A DNA stretch of 28,195 nucleotides, taken from positions 1 to 28,195 of IMG/VR virus record IMGVR_UViG_3300043777_000039; one strand, 5' to 3'. A program made the position numbers and the translations under genes. Each line of letters opens with the position of its first letter. Position 1 is the stretch's first letter. Below are positions 1-8,434 of this stretch, in pieces. Under the pieces are notes generated by a model. It saw only the letters and a program-made list of their open reading frames with translations, was not told the origin of the DNA and did no database searches. The DNA is from a virus.

Positions 1-93
1 CGGCGTAAGCAGCGCGGCACGATGAGCACCAACACATTGGATGAGACGGGACAGTTGAAAGAGTCCATCACCTCCGAGGTTAGGGGTTTGTGA
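1..93 (+). CDS. C-terminal fragment of a head-tail/virion morphogenesis protein (5' end outside window)
   Basis: Frame 1 is open from the window edge to TGA at 91-93 and gives 30 residues that include TNTLDETGQLKESIT. The pattern L-x-x-TG-x-L-x-x-SI-T resembles the C-terminal part of HK97 gp10-like and 'phage virion morphogenesis' proteins, which sit at the head-tail junction. The position just before a connector and a tail terminator gene agrees with that. The next gene starts 1 base after this stop, so the two are probably translationally coupled. The assignment rests on a short fragment and on gene order. Confidence 0.5.
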   Translation, partial: RRKQRGTMSTNTLDETGQLKESITSEVRGL

Positions 94-94
94 T

Positions 95-481
95 ATGCCT
101 GGCTTAGACGTTAACGATGTCCTCGCCAATCCGTTGTTCTTCACATACTTTGATGTGTTCCGTTACGACCAGGAACTGGTGGATGGCGTGACGCACGTAT
201 CTAACCCGAAGGATTTTCGCGGTGTCTCGGGTGTGGTCACTGCCATTCGGGGCCGGGAGCTCGAGCGGTTCCCGGAAGAGGAGAGACTCTCGGGCGCGAT
301 CCAGATCTATACCAAGTTCCGATTGACGGGAGGCAAAGGGGCGACATCGGCGGACGAGGTTGAATGGCCGGTCAACTCTGGTGTCTTCTACATCGTCATT
401 CAGGTGGATGACTGGTCGCAGTTCGGTCGCGGTTTCGTGCAAGCGATCTGCACTCTTGGGCAACTCAATCCTCCGAGGTAA
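95..481 (+). CDS. Head-tail connector / neck protein (structural)
   Basis: The gene encodes 128 residues. The N-terminus LDVNDVLANPLFFTYFDVFR resembles small neck proteins of myoviruses that begin with LDVxDVLxDPxF and continue with a beta-rich body (ATG with G-rich sequence upstream). The middle part, VVTAIRGRELERFPEEERLSG, also looks like that family. It lies between the probable morphogenesis fragment and the tail terminator gene, which is the usual place for a head-closure or joining protein. It likely forms part of the ring between portal and tail. No catalytic motif, signal peptide or membrane segment is visible. The family call is from memory of the motif; the exact ring (adaptor or stopper) is not resolvable here. 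Confidence 0.6.
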   Translation: MPGLDVNDVLANPLFFTYFDVFRYDQELVDGVTHVSNPKDFRGVSGVVTAIRGRELERFPEEERLSGAIQIYTKFRLTGGKGATSADEVEWPVNSGVFYIVIQVDDWSQFGRGFVQAICTLGQLNPPR

Positions 482-483
482 CG

Positions 484-1215
484 ATGACTCGTGGCGTTCC
501 CATCAATCCTCCTCGCCCGCCGCCCACACCTCCACCATGGGATCAGTGGACGCAACCCGATAGCCGGGTGTTCGGATATGTCCAGCCGACGCCGGACAGC
601 CCGCCATACCTCGAGGACTACGACCTCGAGCATTTCTTGCAGCAGATGGTGTTCGGCATCACCGGTCTGCCGACTAACATGGTGCGGCCGCGGTGGCAGG
701 AACTTCCGCCCAAGTCACCGGAGCGGACCGTCGACTGGTGCGCCATCGGCATCCAGGAAGAGACACCGGACGACAACGCCGCGTTCATCCACCATGGCTA
801 CTCGACGCAGAACCAGTTGGGATACGACGAGATGCAGCGGCACGAGGAGCTGACCATTCTGGCGTCGTTCTACGGTCCACACTGCCGGGGTAACGCCCAC
901 CTGTTGCGGGACGGGTTGTCGGTGGCTCAGAACCGAGACGCCATGCTTCTCAACGGCATGGGCTTCGTCGCGTCGGGATCGGTGCGCCAGGCCCCCGAGC
1001 TGGTCAACATGGCATGGCGGCGGCGATACGACTTCGACTTCACCATTCGCCACGTCGCCGTCAGATACTATCCGATACGCAACCTGCTCACGGCGCATGG
1101 TCTTATTCACCGGGATCCTCCTGGAGATATCGAGAATTGGGAGACGCAGCCTTATCCCGAGCCGCGTCAATTGAAACTACCACTGGAAGGAGAAGGCAAT
1201 GGTCAAGGGTCTTGA
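484..1215 (+). CDS. Neck/tail terminator protein (gp12-like)
   Basis: The gene encodes 243 residues. It starts at ATG 484, three bases after the preceding stop, with GAGG about 8 bases upstream. Residues about 6-19 are a Pro-rich tail. The body carries features of the phage neck terminator gp12-like (LIC_12616) family: [12 protein letters not shown] near residue 60, CAIGIQEE, then [27 protein letters not shown] and WRRRYDFDF. In that family the protein caps the tail tube and joins it to the head. The end overlaps the sheath gene by 17 bases. The order connector-terminator-sheath-tube is typical of contractile phages, so I am fairly confident. Confidence 0.75.
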   Translation: MTRGVPINPPRPPPTPPPWDQWTQPDSRVFGYVQPTPDSPPYLEDYDLEHFLQQMVFGITGLPTNMVRPRWQELPPKSPERTVDWCAIGIQEETPDDNAAFIHHGYSTQNQLGYDEMQRHEELTILASFYGPHCRGNAHLLRDGLSVAQNRDAMLLNGMGFVASGSVRQAPELVNMAWRRRYDFDFTIRHVAVRYYPIRNLLTAHGLIHRDPPGDIENWETQPYPEPRQLKLPLEGEGNGQGS

Positions 1216-3034
1216 TGTCAGCGATGTCGTAAACGTCCAGGTCGTCATCCAGCCCCTGGCCGCGCCGCTGCGCAACTTCGGCACGTTGATGATCCTGGGA
1301 TCTTCCCCGATCATCGACACCAACGAGAGATACAGGCAATACTCCAATCTCACCGAGGTGGAGGACGATTTCGGCGTAGCGTTGCCCGAGTCGCTCGCCG
1401 CCGATTTGTTCTTCTCGCAGTCTCCGCAACCAAGTATCTTGTATATCGGTCGATGGGCTCAGAACGATACGTCGGGCGAGATGCATGGTGCCATCCAGAC
1501 ACCGGCTCAGCAGTCGATCCAGAACTGGATACCTATCGCCAACGGAGCGATGAACATCTCTGTCGATGGCGTGCCGGTGCGTCTACAGGGAATGAACTTC
1601 ACCGCCATCACTAATCTCAACGGTGTGGCTGCTATCATCCAGACGGCTCTACGCGCCGCTCCTCCCGGCGGTCCGGGTATCTCTGGGGCGACGGTGCAGT
1701 GGGATCCTTTCAATGATCGCTTCAACATTATGTCGGGATCGACTGGCCCCACGTCGTCAGTCAGCTGGGCCAGGCCGCCAACGGCATCGGGGAACATCTT
1801 GTTCTCGGCTATCCCCAACAATGGAGACACCATCACTCTCAACGGATCAGTGATCTCGTTTGTCACCGGACCGGCGCAGAACGCCTCCGAGGTGGAGATC
1901 GGCCCCGACGTGCCGACCACGCTGGAGAGTCTCATGTCGGTGCTCCAGTCGAGCACGGACACCAACGTCCTGCTATTCTCCTTCTGGGAGGATGGCGTCG
2001 ACACCTTGTATCTCGAGGCGGCTGCTCCCGGAGTGGGTGGAGCGGCATTGACCATCGCCGCGTCGGCGGCCACGGTTAGCGCTCCGACATTGCTGGGCGG
2101 CGCTGGCACGGACATCTCGGCAGTGGCGTTCCTCACCGAGGCGAGCGGCGCTCCGGCTCCGGTCGATGGTGTGGACTCTGAGACGCTGCCCGAGGCGGTG
2201 GCCACATTCGCCGATATCTCTGGTGACTGGTATGGCCTGATGTATGCGGTGACCACACCTCCTCCGATTGCCGACATCATTATCGCTGCTGAGCAGATTG
2301 AGGGATACGACACGTCTCGGATATTCGGCATCACCTACCAGAATACCGACGTGCTCAATTCTGCCGTCCAGTCTGATCTGCCATCGCAGCTCCAGTCCCT
2401 CGATCTCAAACGGACGTTCACCTTCTACTCGCAATCGTCACCCTACGCTGTGGCGTCGGCGTTCGGGCGGGCGTTCACCGTGAACTTCGAGGGGTCCAAC
2501 ACCACCATCACCCTCAAGTTCAAGCAGGAGCCGGGGATCGTGCCCGAGACGTTGACCGAGTCTTGGGCGGCGACGCTGCGGGCCAAGAACTGCAACGTCT
2601 ACGTCAGGTATAACAACTCGACCGCCATCATCCAGGAAGGTGTGATGGCCAACGGATACTTCTTCGATGAGGTGCATGGCACCGACTGGCTGCAGAACCG
2701 GGTGCAGACCGACGTGTATAATCTGCTCTACCAGTCGACCACTAAGATCCCACAGACCGACGCCGGGACGCACCAGATCGTCAACGTCATCGAGGCGGCC
2801 TGCGTCCAGGCTGTGACCAACGGGCTGGTCGCTCCCGGAGTGTGGACAGCTGGGGGCTTCGGTCAGCTATCAATGGGCGACACATTGACCAAAGGCTTCT
2901 ACGTATACGCCCCACCTGTGGCGACGCAGGATCAGGCGGATCGTGAAGCGCGCAAGTCGGTGCTCATTCAGGTCGCCGCCAAACTGGCGGGGGCCATTCA
3001 CTTCGTCGGTGTCATTATCAACGTCAATAGGTAA
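1199..3034 (+). CDS. Tail sheath protein (DUF3383 type)
   Basis: The gene encodes 611 residues. The start at ATG 1199 has an AAGGAG ribosome site 5-12 bases upstream and lies inside the 3' end of the terminator gene. The N-terminus ([23 protein letters not shown]) and the repeated [19 protein letters not shown]-type beta regions fit the DUF3383 contractile sheath group. The C-terminal third ([20 protein letters not shown], then [20 protein letters not shown]) resembles the conserved core that packs around the tube. The following gene is a tube-type protein with a strong ribosome site, completing the usual sheath-tube pair. The sheath drives tail contraction during injection. A contractile (myovirus) tail follows directly from this call. 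Confidence 0.85.
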   Translation: MVKGLDVSDVVNVQVVIQPLAAPLRNFGTLMILGSSPIIDTNERYRQYSNLTEVEDDFGVALPESLAADLFFSQSPQPSILYIGRWAQNDTSGEMHGAIQTPAQQSIQNWIPIANGAMNISVDGVPVRLQGMNFTAITNLNGVAAIIQTALRAAPPGGPGISGATVQWDPFNDRFNIMSGSTGPTSSVSWARPPTASGNILFSAIPNNGDTITLNGSVISFVTGPAQNASEVEIGPDVPTTLESLMSVLQSSTDTNVLLFSFWEDGVDTLYLEAAAPGVGGAALTIAASAATVSAPTLLGGAGTDISAVAFLTEASGAPAPVDGVDSETLPEAVATFADISGDWYGLMYAVTTPPPIADIIIAAEQIEGYDTSRIFGITYQNTDVLNSAVQSDLPSQLQSLDLKRTFTFYSQSSPYAVASAFGRAFTVNFEGSNTTITLKFKQEPGIVPETLTESWAATLRAKNCNVYVRYNNSTAIIQEGVMANGYFFDEVHGTDWLQNRVQTDVYNLLYQSTTKIPQTDAGTHQIVNVIEAACVQAVTNGLVAPGVWTAGGFGQLSMGDTLTKGFYVYAPPVATQDQADREARKSVLIQVAAKLAGAIHFVGVIINVNR

Positions 3035-3046
3035 AGGAGGTCATCT

Positions 3047-3508
3047 ATGTCTCAGTATGTCTATTCGTTCCTGGACATCCTGGGGGCGGTCACCGGCCCT
3101 GGCATGTCGTTCTCCATCGGCATGGACGAGGGGATCGCCGAGGAAGGCATCACCATCGCCATGGACGAGAACAAGAACACCAAGACCATGGGCGCGGATG
3201 GATCGGGCATGCATTCGCTGCACGCGGGCAAGGGAGGGTCGGTCACCATCCGCACCCTCAAGACTTCCCCGCTCAACTACATGCTGGATCAGGCATACAA
3301 CTTCCAGACGACATCGTCTGCGAACCACGGACAGAATATCATCTCGATCCGCGACGTGGCTCGAGGTGACTCATTTACCGCCCAGCAATGCGCGTTCCGT
3401 AAGCTTCCAGACAACATCAATGCCAAGGACGGCGGCACCATGGAATGGGTCTTCGATGCTATCATCGTCGACATGCTCCTGGGCAATGGCACACCTGCGG
3501 TTACGTGA
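3047..3508 (+). CDS. Tail tube protein (DUF3277 type)
   Basis: The gene encodes 153 residues. An excellent AAAGGAGGT lies upstream of ATG 3047, which fits a highly expressed structural subunit. The sequence YSFLDILGAVTGPG, GMDEGIAEEGITIAMDE and LNYMLDQAY has the beta-rich, Gly/Asp-rich look of DUF3277 tube proteins that follow DUF3383 sheath genes. The protein would polymerise into the inner tube through which DNA passes. Its size matches the usual 140-160 residues. No membrane segment or signal peptide is seen. Confidence 0.82.
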   Translation: MSQYVYSFLDILGAVTGPGMSFSIGMDEGIAEEGITIAMDENKNTKTMGADGSGMHSLHAGKGGSVTIRTLKTSPLNYMLDQAYNFQTTSSANHGQNIISIRDVARGDSFTAQQCAFRKLPDNINAKDGGTMEWVFDAIIVDMLLGNGTPAVT

Positions 3509-3516
3509 GGTGAGCC

Positions 3517-3996
3517 ATGGAGTTCGAGGTCAATGGCCGGAACTACCGGTCCGCCAGGATGGATGCGATGACTCAGTTCAACGTCATCCGTCGACTCGCT
3601 CCGATCATGGAGCCATTGGGTCAATACATCAAGGAGAGCTCTAAGGTCGTCCCCAAGCTAAACGGAGATGGTAGTCTGGACACATCGGCGACAAACCAGG
3701 AAGCGGTGGTCAACGCCATGCCGATCATCAAGGCCATCGCCGAGTTGCCTGAGGAGACGACCGACTACGTCATATCGACGTGCATGAACCTGGTGAAGCG
3801 GGATGAAGGCCAGGGTCGCGGATGGGCTCCGGTGTGGAATGAGCGGGCGCATCGCCCGCAGATGGAAGACATCGACATGGGGTCTATGCTGCAAATCGTG
3901 ATCAATGTTCTCGGAGGGTCGTTCGGACCTTTTTTTCCAGAGAGAAACTGGTCATCAGAAACCAGGAGAGACGGTCCATCGATTTTGAACCAGTGA
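3517..3996 (+). CDS. Tail assembly chaperone, zero-frame product
   Basis: The gene encodes 159 residues and lies between tube and tape measure, the invariant place of tail assembly chaperones. It starts at ATG 3517 with GAGGTGAGCC upstream. The first 140 residues are mostly helical and are shared with the frameshifted form. The last 19 residues, after the run FF at residues 139-140, are basic and polar and look like read-through tail sequence. Seven T residues at 3930-3936 form a -1 slippery heptamer exactly in frame, and the -1 frame stays open to 4181. By analogy with lambda gpG/gpGT and P2 gpE/E', the short form should be the majority product and the long form should recruit the tape measure. 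Confidence 0.8.
   Translation: MEFEVNGRNYRSARMDAMTQFNVIRRLAPIMEPLGQYIKESSKVVPKLNGDGSLDTSATNQEAVVNAMPIIKAIAELPEETTDYVISTCMNLVKRDEGQGRGWAPVWNERAHRPQMEDIDMGSMLQIVINVLGGSFGPFFPERNWSSETRRDGPSILNQ
3930..3936 (+). promoter_or_regulatory. Programmed -1 ribosomal frameshift site (T TTT TTT)
   Basis: The heptamer is read as T|TTT|TTT in the zero frame, so both tRNAs can re-pair after slipping back one base. A possible downstream stem pairs CTGGT at 3948-3952 with ACCAG at 3961-3965, beginning 11 bases after the slip site. It is short, so the strength of stimulation is unknown. Confidence 0.75.
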
Positions 3997-4181
3997 GATT
4001 GCCCGACGATCTCGATTACATGATGGGGCCAGTCGATGCTGGCATGTGCAAGTTCGAGAGTCTGATCGATGGCACGTTGGATCTGTCTCACGTCGATCTG
4101 ATGAACGACACCCTGCGGGCCAAGTCTGAAAATGAAACCAGAGCTCACGAGGCAATGCGTCGCCGAATGGAGAGGAAGTAA
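3936..4181 (+). CDS. Tail assembly chaperone, -1 frameshift extension
   Basis: This is the -1 frame segment joined to residue 140 of the preceding gene, giving a fused product of about 221 residues. It adds 81 residues starting SREKLVIRNQ and containing RLPDDLDYMMGPVDAGM and LSHVDLMNDTLRAKSENE, ending ERK before TAA. A GTG at 3993 could be read as an independent start, but it has no clear ribosome site. The frame is open back to the slippery site, so the fusion explains it better. The segment ends immediately before the tape measure ATG at 4182. Whether an independent 62-residue product also exists cannot be decided from sequence. Confidence 0.75.
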   Translation, partial: SREKLVIRNQERRSIDFEPVRLPDDLDYMMGPVDAGMCKFESLIDGTLDLSHVDLMNDTLRAKSENETRAHEAMRRRMERK

Positions 4182-6137
4182 ATGGTCGACGAGGTTCTGA
4201 AAAGATTTCTTGTTGAACTCGTCTACAAGATGGACCAGAATACCTGGAACCAATTTAACCAGACGATCAATAATACTACCGTTCACATCAACCAGTTCAA
4301 TCAGACCATCAATGTCCTGTCTAACAGGATGTCGGTGTTCATGGGAGGCGGGGGCGGAGGAGCTGGTGGTGGCGGCGGAGGTGGTGCCGGGGGTGGGAGT
4401 TCCAACTGGGGTCTCATAATGCAGTTGCCCGGCATGTCTGGCATCGCCGGATCGGTCGGTCTGATACGCACCGGCGGGGTGATGGGCGCTCTGGTGGGCG
4501 GCCTCCAGATACTTGGCAATGTTCTTGGATACGTAGCTCGGGAAGGCATCAAGACATCTCAGATGATGGTCGGCCTTCACTGGGCCGCCGTGCGTGTCGG
4601 CACCAGCATTGGGTCTCTGTATGGGGCCGGAATGATGGACCAACTGATGGGGGGAGTCCCCTACAAGGAGAGTGCCATGACCATGGGCACTCAACTTCGA
4701 ATGTATCCATCCCTGGCGCGCACCATCCGAGCTCGGTTCCCAGATCTCGCCAAGCAGTTCATGTCGGGAGATGATCCGAGCAAATGGGACATCAACAAAC
4801 TCCAGATAGGTATGGCGGAACAGATCTCCAGGACATCTTCGTCGTTCGCCGCCGGTATATCTCAAGCTGGAGTGTTCGGCATATCGCCGGAGGTCTACGC
4901 CGTCGCATCGACTGCCGAAGGAAGCAAAAGCGAACAGGAGAAACTCAAGAAGATTGATGAGATTAACCGGAAAACCGGATGGGATCCTAAGGCGGCAGCC
5001 GATGCAGCCGATAATCTCAACACGGCAATGGTCACGTTACAGAAAACCTTCGAAATCTTCTTCATGCAATTGACTACAGAATTTATTACTTTCTTGACCA
5101 GTCATCAAGCGGAGCTCAAACAGGTTTTTCAGGATATAATGAGTTTCTTGGAGTGGATAATCAAATTGGCGGGAAAAGCTGCCAAGCCCCAGCCGGATTT
5201 CAAGATAGAACATGGAAGGCCGGAGGAGTCGGGGGTCACGCAATGGCTATGGGACAAGTTTCATGATATATTTGGAGGTGGTGATAAAAAGGTTGATGAG
5301 AAGAAGAATACCGATGCCACCCAGAAGCAGACTGATGCCACCGACAAGAACACCGATGCATTGAACAAGATCGTTGAGGCGGGGACAACCTATACGGCGC
5401 TCGAGTCCGGCGGCATCAGCGGACTGCCTGCATGGGGGAGTAAAGGAGGAACTGTCGCTGCCGGTCGTGGGGGTCGAGGAGGAGGTGGCGGTGGTGGTAA
5501 TGGGGGTGGCGGCGGCATGATCACCACTGAGGAGTGGCAGAAGGCCAGTTCACACGCGGGAGCATTGACGGCTCTGTATAAGGCGGAAGCCATCAAAGCG
5601 GCAGGCGGAGATAATGAAGAGGCACGGCGCATCTTCATGACCATGCAAGGCATCCGAGCCGGTGAGAGTGGTCACGGCTCCAAGTATGATTACAATCCGA
5701 GAGATCCCAGTGGAGGTGCATGGGGACCTTTCCAGATGGTCGGCGGGGGACGTATGGGCACGCAATTTGAGAAGGCTCATCCAGGAATGAGCATCAGAGA
5801 CCCAAGCACCATTCCTACTCAGGCAGCTTATGTAGCTAAATGGATACATGAGCATCCACACGCTAATATTCATAGCACATGGTTCGGTTATAAAGGTGAG
5901 ATGAAAGGTGATCCGCGATGGGGCGAGAGTGGGTATCGTCCAACGGGAGAGCCAATAGGCACGGCAGGATCGTCATCAGCGCACCACACCGATAACAGCG
6001 ATCACAGTATCAGCCATCCCGTGACGATCAACGTCACTGGTTTCGACGATCCCAAAGCAGCTGGCAAGATGATCGCCAGTTCGCTCGACGACACGCAACA
6101 GCGCATGGTGCGTAACTTCAGGACCAAGATAGCATGA
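4182..6137 (+). CDS. Tail tape measure protein with embedded lysozyme/transglycosylase-like domain
   Basis: The gene encodes 651 residues, starting directly after the chaperone stop. Two Gly-rich linkers (about residues 55-74 and 429-445) bracket a long helical central region with a hydrophobic stretch near 100-120. Residues about 487-585 look like a small peptidoglycan hydrolase: GIRAGESG with candidate catalytic Glu 495, then NPRDPSGGAWGPFQM, as in goose-type/SLT lysozymes. The C-terminus, VTINVTGFDDPKAAGKM, is a common tape-measure ending. Tape measures set tail length and are ejected into the cell, and a lytic domain would help cross the cell wall. Using the usual 0.15 nm per residue, the tail would be roughly 100 nm; this is an inference. 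Confidence 0.82.
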   Translation: MVDEVLKRFLVELVYKMDQNTWNQFNQTINNTTVHINQFNQTINVLSNRMSVFMGGGGGGAGGGGGGGAGGGSSNWGLIMQLPGMSGIAGSVGLIRTGGVMGALVGGLQILGNVLGYVAREGIKTSQMMVGLHWAAVRVGTSIGSLYGAGMMDQLMGGVPYKESAMTMGTQLRMYPSLARTIRARFPDLAKQFMSGDDPSKWDINKLQIGMAEQISRTSSSFAAGISQAGVFGISPEVYAVASTAEGSKSEQEKLKKIDEINRKTGWDPKAAADAADNLNTAMVTLQKTFEIFFMQLTTEFITFLTSHQAELKQVFQDIMSFLEWIIKLAGKAAKPQPDFKIEHGRPEESGVTQWLWDKFHDIFGGGDKKVDEKKNTDATQKQTDATDKNTDALNKIVEAGTTYTALESGGISGLPAWGSKGGTVAAGRGGRGGGGGGGNGGGGGMITTEEWQKASSHAGALTALYKAEAIKAAGGDNEEARRIFMTMQGIRAGESGHGSKYDYNPRDPSGGAWGPFQMVGGGRMGTQFEKAHPGMSIRDPSTIPTQAAYVAKWIHEHPHANIHSTWFGYKGEMKGDPRWGESGYRPTGEPIGTAGSSSAHHTDNSDHSISHPVTINVTGFDDPKAAGKMIASSLDDTQQRMVRNFRTKIA

Positions 6138-7180
6138 GCCGAAACTACAAGAGGTATTGTCAACTGATCGTGGCCGGTCAGAGCCAGGCTATCGATCTGT
6201 CGGCCATGCGTATCCGCTTCAGCATCCACCACGCCACTAACGCCATCCCCAAGTGGATAGAGGCTCGCGTATATAATCTGTCGAAGCAGACGGCCGAGAA
6301 GATCAAGGGGATGGCGGAACTCGGGTTCCTCCAACTCGACGCCGGATACGAAGGCAATCATGGCGTCATCTTCCAAGGTAACATCAAATACGTCAACCTC
6401 GGTCGAGAGAGTCCCACCGATACTTACACGGATATCTACGCCGGTGATGGCGACGTGGCATTCAACTTCGCTACCGTCAGCAAGACGTTCGCGGCGGGAT
6501 CGACGCCACAGGATCATTACAATCACATCCTGCAGCAGTATGGTCAGTTCGGCGTCACCAAAGGACTGGTATCTTTCGTCGACCTGTCGCAGCCCAAGTA
6601 TCCGCGCGCCGTCACCTTGCAGGGAATGGCGACGAACGCCCTCAACACATTGGCCACCAGCAAGAACGCTCTGGCATACGTCGACATGGGTAAGCTTCAC
6701 ATCGTCGACAAGGGTCACAGCCCACAGGTGTCGGCCACTGTTCTCAATTCATCCACCGGCCTGATCGGCATGCCTCAGGAGACGGTGAACGGCATCATCG
6801 TCACCGCCCTCATCGGTCCTCAGTTCAGCATCAATACTCGATTGCAGATTAATCAGAAGGACATCAATCCATCAGATCCGGTGTGGGGCACGGGTGGCGA
6901 CTACTCGTTCATCGAGGCCGATTTCCAGCAGCGCATCGACGCTCTGAAAACCGCTGATGGCGTATACCGGGTTCTCGCCATCGACTGGGAAGGAGATACA
7001 CGCGGATTGCCTTGGTATGTCACCATGATCACCATTGGTGAGAAAGGGGATCAAAACTATATTCTCAAGTCGACCGGCATCAAGGATCCGGCTCTGGCCG
7101 AGGGTCCGGCGAACTCCACCCCGTCTATTCCCCCCGGAAGTAGTCCGGGTCAGGGTAGCCCAGCCAAGTTCAGTTATTGA
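6134..7180 (+). CDS. Baseplate hub protein
   Basis: The gene encodes 348 residues. ATG 6134 overlaps the tape measure stop by 4 bases (ATGA). The N-terminus (YKRYCQLIVAGQSQAIDLS then MRIRFSIHHATNAIPKWIEARVYNLS) fits the group of myoviral hub proteins whose first beta domain binds the tube end. They are related in fold to T4 gp27 and late-control D proteins. The order tape measure-hub-Dit-plug-spike matches simple contractile baseplates. The C-terminus is a Pro/Ser-rich tail (about residues 320-348). Function as hub is inferred from order and this N-terminal pattern. Confidence 0.68.
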   Translation: MSRNYKRYCQLIVAGQSQAIDLSAMRIRFSIHHATNAIPKWIEARVYNLSKQTAEKIKGMAELGFLQLDAGYEGNHGVIFQGNIKYVNLGRESPTDTYTDIYAGDGDVAFNFATVSKTFAAGSTPQDHYNHILQQYGQFGVTKGLVSFVDLSQPKYPRAVTLQGMATNALNTLATSKNALAYVDMGKLHIVDKGHSPQVSATVLNSSTGLIGMPQETVNGIIVTALIGPQFSINTRLQINQKDINPSDPVWGTGGDYSFIEADFQQRIDALKTADGVYRVLAIDWEGDTRGLPWYVTMITIGEKGDQNYILKSTGIKDPALAEGPANSTPSIPPGSSPGQGSPAKFSY

Positions 7181-7182
7181 CC

Positions 7183-8115
7183 ATGGCTAACGAACTCGTT
7201 CCTTATGATGCGCCTGGGCAGTTGCCGCCTGCCGGGGGTTATAACCCGCCCGCTTCCAATCCGGCTAACCCATCTGGAGCCTTGACGCAATCCAGCTACG
7301 GCCCGACTATCGGCGATGTCACTGCTTCATACGCCATGATCTCGACCGGCGCTCGATACATCGGCACTATCATTCCTGATGTCAGCGTCGAGGAGATCCA
7401 CACTGATACTATACGCATCACCGATCATCCTGTGGAGACTGGAGCGGCGATCACCGATCACGCGTTTCACTTGCCCTACGAATTGCAGATGCGCGTCGGC
7501 TTCTCCGACAGTTCGCATCAGACTTCTGGTTTCGTCAAGATGATCTACCAGACGATGATCGCTCTGCAACAAGGCAGAGAACCGATGAACGTCTCGACCG
7601 GCAAGCGACTGTATCAAAACATGCTGATCCAGTCGATGGCGGTAACTACGGACGTGACCAGCGAATACGCCTTGAACATGACCGTCAATCTGCGCGAGAT
7701 CATCATCACCAACACGCAGCAGACGCAGGTCAGTCCGAGTAATCAGGCTACACCGAGCCAGACAGCGTCTCAGAGCGATCAGGGTTCTCAGACTCCAGAT
7801 CCAGCAACGTCTGGTGATTGGGAGGCTCCCCACGCCGCTCAACCTTCGCCACCGCCCCCAGCTTCCGAGTGGCAACCGGGTGATGCCGGTCCCCCGCCTC
7901 CTTCATACGAACCCGGCGGAGGCACTGCCCCTCCAGGTCAACAGCTTCCTCCGAGTGTGGGTCCTGGGGAAGCCGCCGGGGGTATCGTCCCGTGGTCGGG
8001 GGTGGCTGAGCAACCGGCGCAAGCGCCATCCACTGGGACAGGCATCCCGCAAGGAACCACCGGATCGGCGGAGGATCCTGTGGTCGGGGTTGGCACTGAA
8101 GGTGGAGTGCCGTAA
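7183..8115 (+). CDS. Dit-like baseplate protein with Pro-rich C-terminal tail
   Basis: I chose ATG 7183, giving 310 residues; a TTG at 7177 would add two. After a Pro-rich leader, the segment IIPDVSVEEIHTDTIRITDHPVE followed by GAAITDH strongly resembles the N-terminal domain of Dit-like phage tail proteins, which attach baseplate to tube. The beta/alpha body runs to about residue 185. The rest (about 185-310) is Pro/Gly/Ser/Gln-rich and probably disordered, unusually long for the family. It starts close to the hub stop and its own stop TAA overlaps the next ATG by one base, showing translational coupling. Confidence 0.72.
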   Translation: MANELVPYDAPGQLPPAGGYNPPASNPANPSGALTQSSYGPTIGDVTASYAMISTGARYIGTIIPDVSVEEIHTDTIRITDHPVETGAAITDHAFHLPYELQMRVGFSDSSHQTSGFVKMIYQTMIALQQGREPMNVSTGKRLYQNMLIQSMAVTTDVTSEYALNMTVNLREIIITNTQQTQVSPSNQATPSQTASQSDQGSQTPDPATSGDWEAPHAAQPSPPPPASEWQPGDAGPPPPSYEPGGGTAPPGQQLPPSVGPGEAAGGIVPWSGVAEQPAQAPSTGTGIPQGTTGSAEDPVVGVGTEGGVP

Positions 8116-8426
8116 TGGCCCAGAGTTACGAGATCCCGCTGATCAGCCAGGCCCAGAAACTCAACATCCAGTTGGGAACCAACTTCTATTACCTCCGTTT
8201 GCGATACTGCTTCACGCCGATGGGTGGATGGATCATGGACATCTACGACAACTTGGCCAACCCTCTGATATGCGGCATCCCTCTGGTCACCGGATGCGAT
8301 CTGCTCGAGCAATACGCATACGTAGGCATCCCAGGGTCGATGTATGTAGCCACAGATGGCAATCCACCAGAGGTGCCGACGCATGATAATCTCGGATCGA
8401 CTAGTCATCTTTACTGGTATGCCTGA
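8115..8426 (+). CDS. Baseplate plug protein (Pam3 gp18-like)
   Basis: The gene encodes 103 residues. The start overlaps the preceding stop (TAATG). The pattern IPLISQAQKLNIQLGTNFYYLRLRY, GGWIMDIYDN and LVTGCDLLEQYAY, then a C-terminal DNLGSTSHLYW, matches the small plug domain known from the cyanophage Pam3 baseplate. That protein sits inside the tube end between hub and spike. The place immediately before the spike gene is consistent. The short length is normal for the family. Confidence 0.72.
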   Translation: MAQSYEIPLISQAQKLNIQLGTNFYYLRLRYCFTPMGGWIMDIYDNLANPLICGIPLVTGCDLLEQYAYVGIPGSMYVATDGNPPEVPTHDNLGSTSHLYWYA

Positions 8427-8434
8427 GGTTAACC

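Noticed and set aside
3765-4865. 366-residue minus-strand frame across chaperone and tape measure
   Set aside because: It opposes well-supported structural genes, and its His/Arg-rich composition is typical of an antisense shadow.
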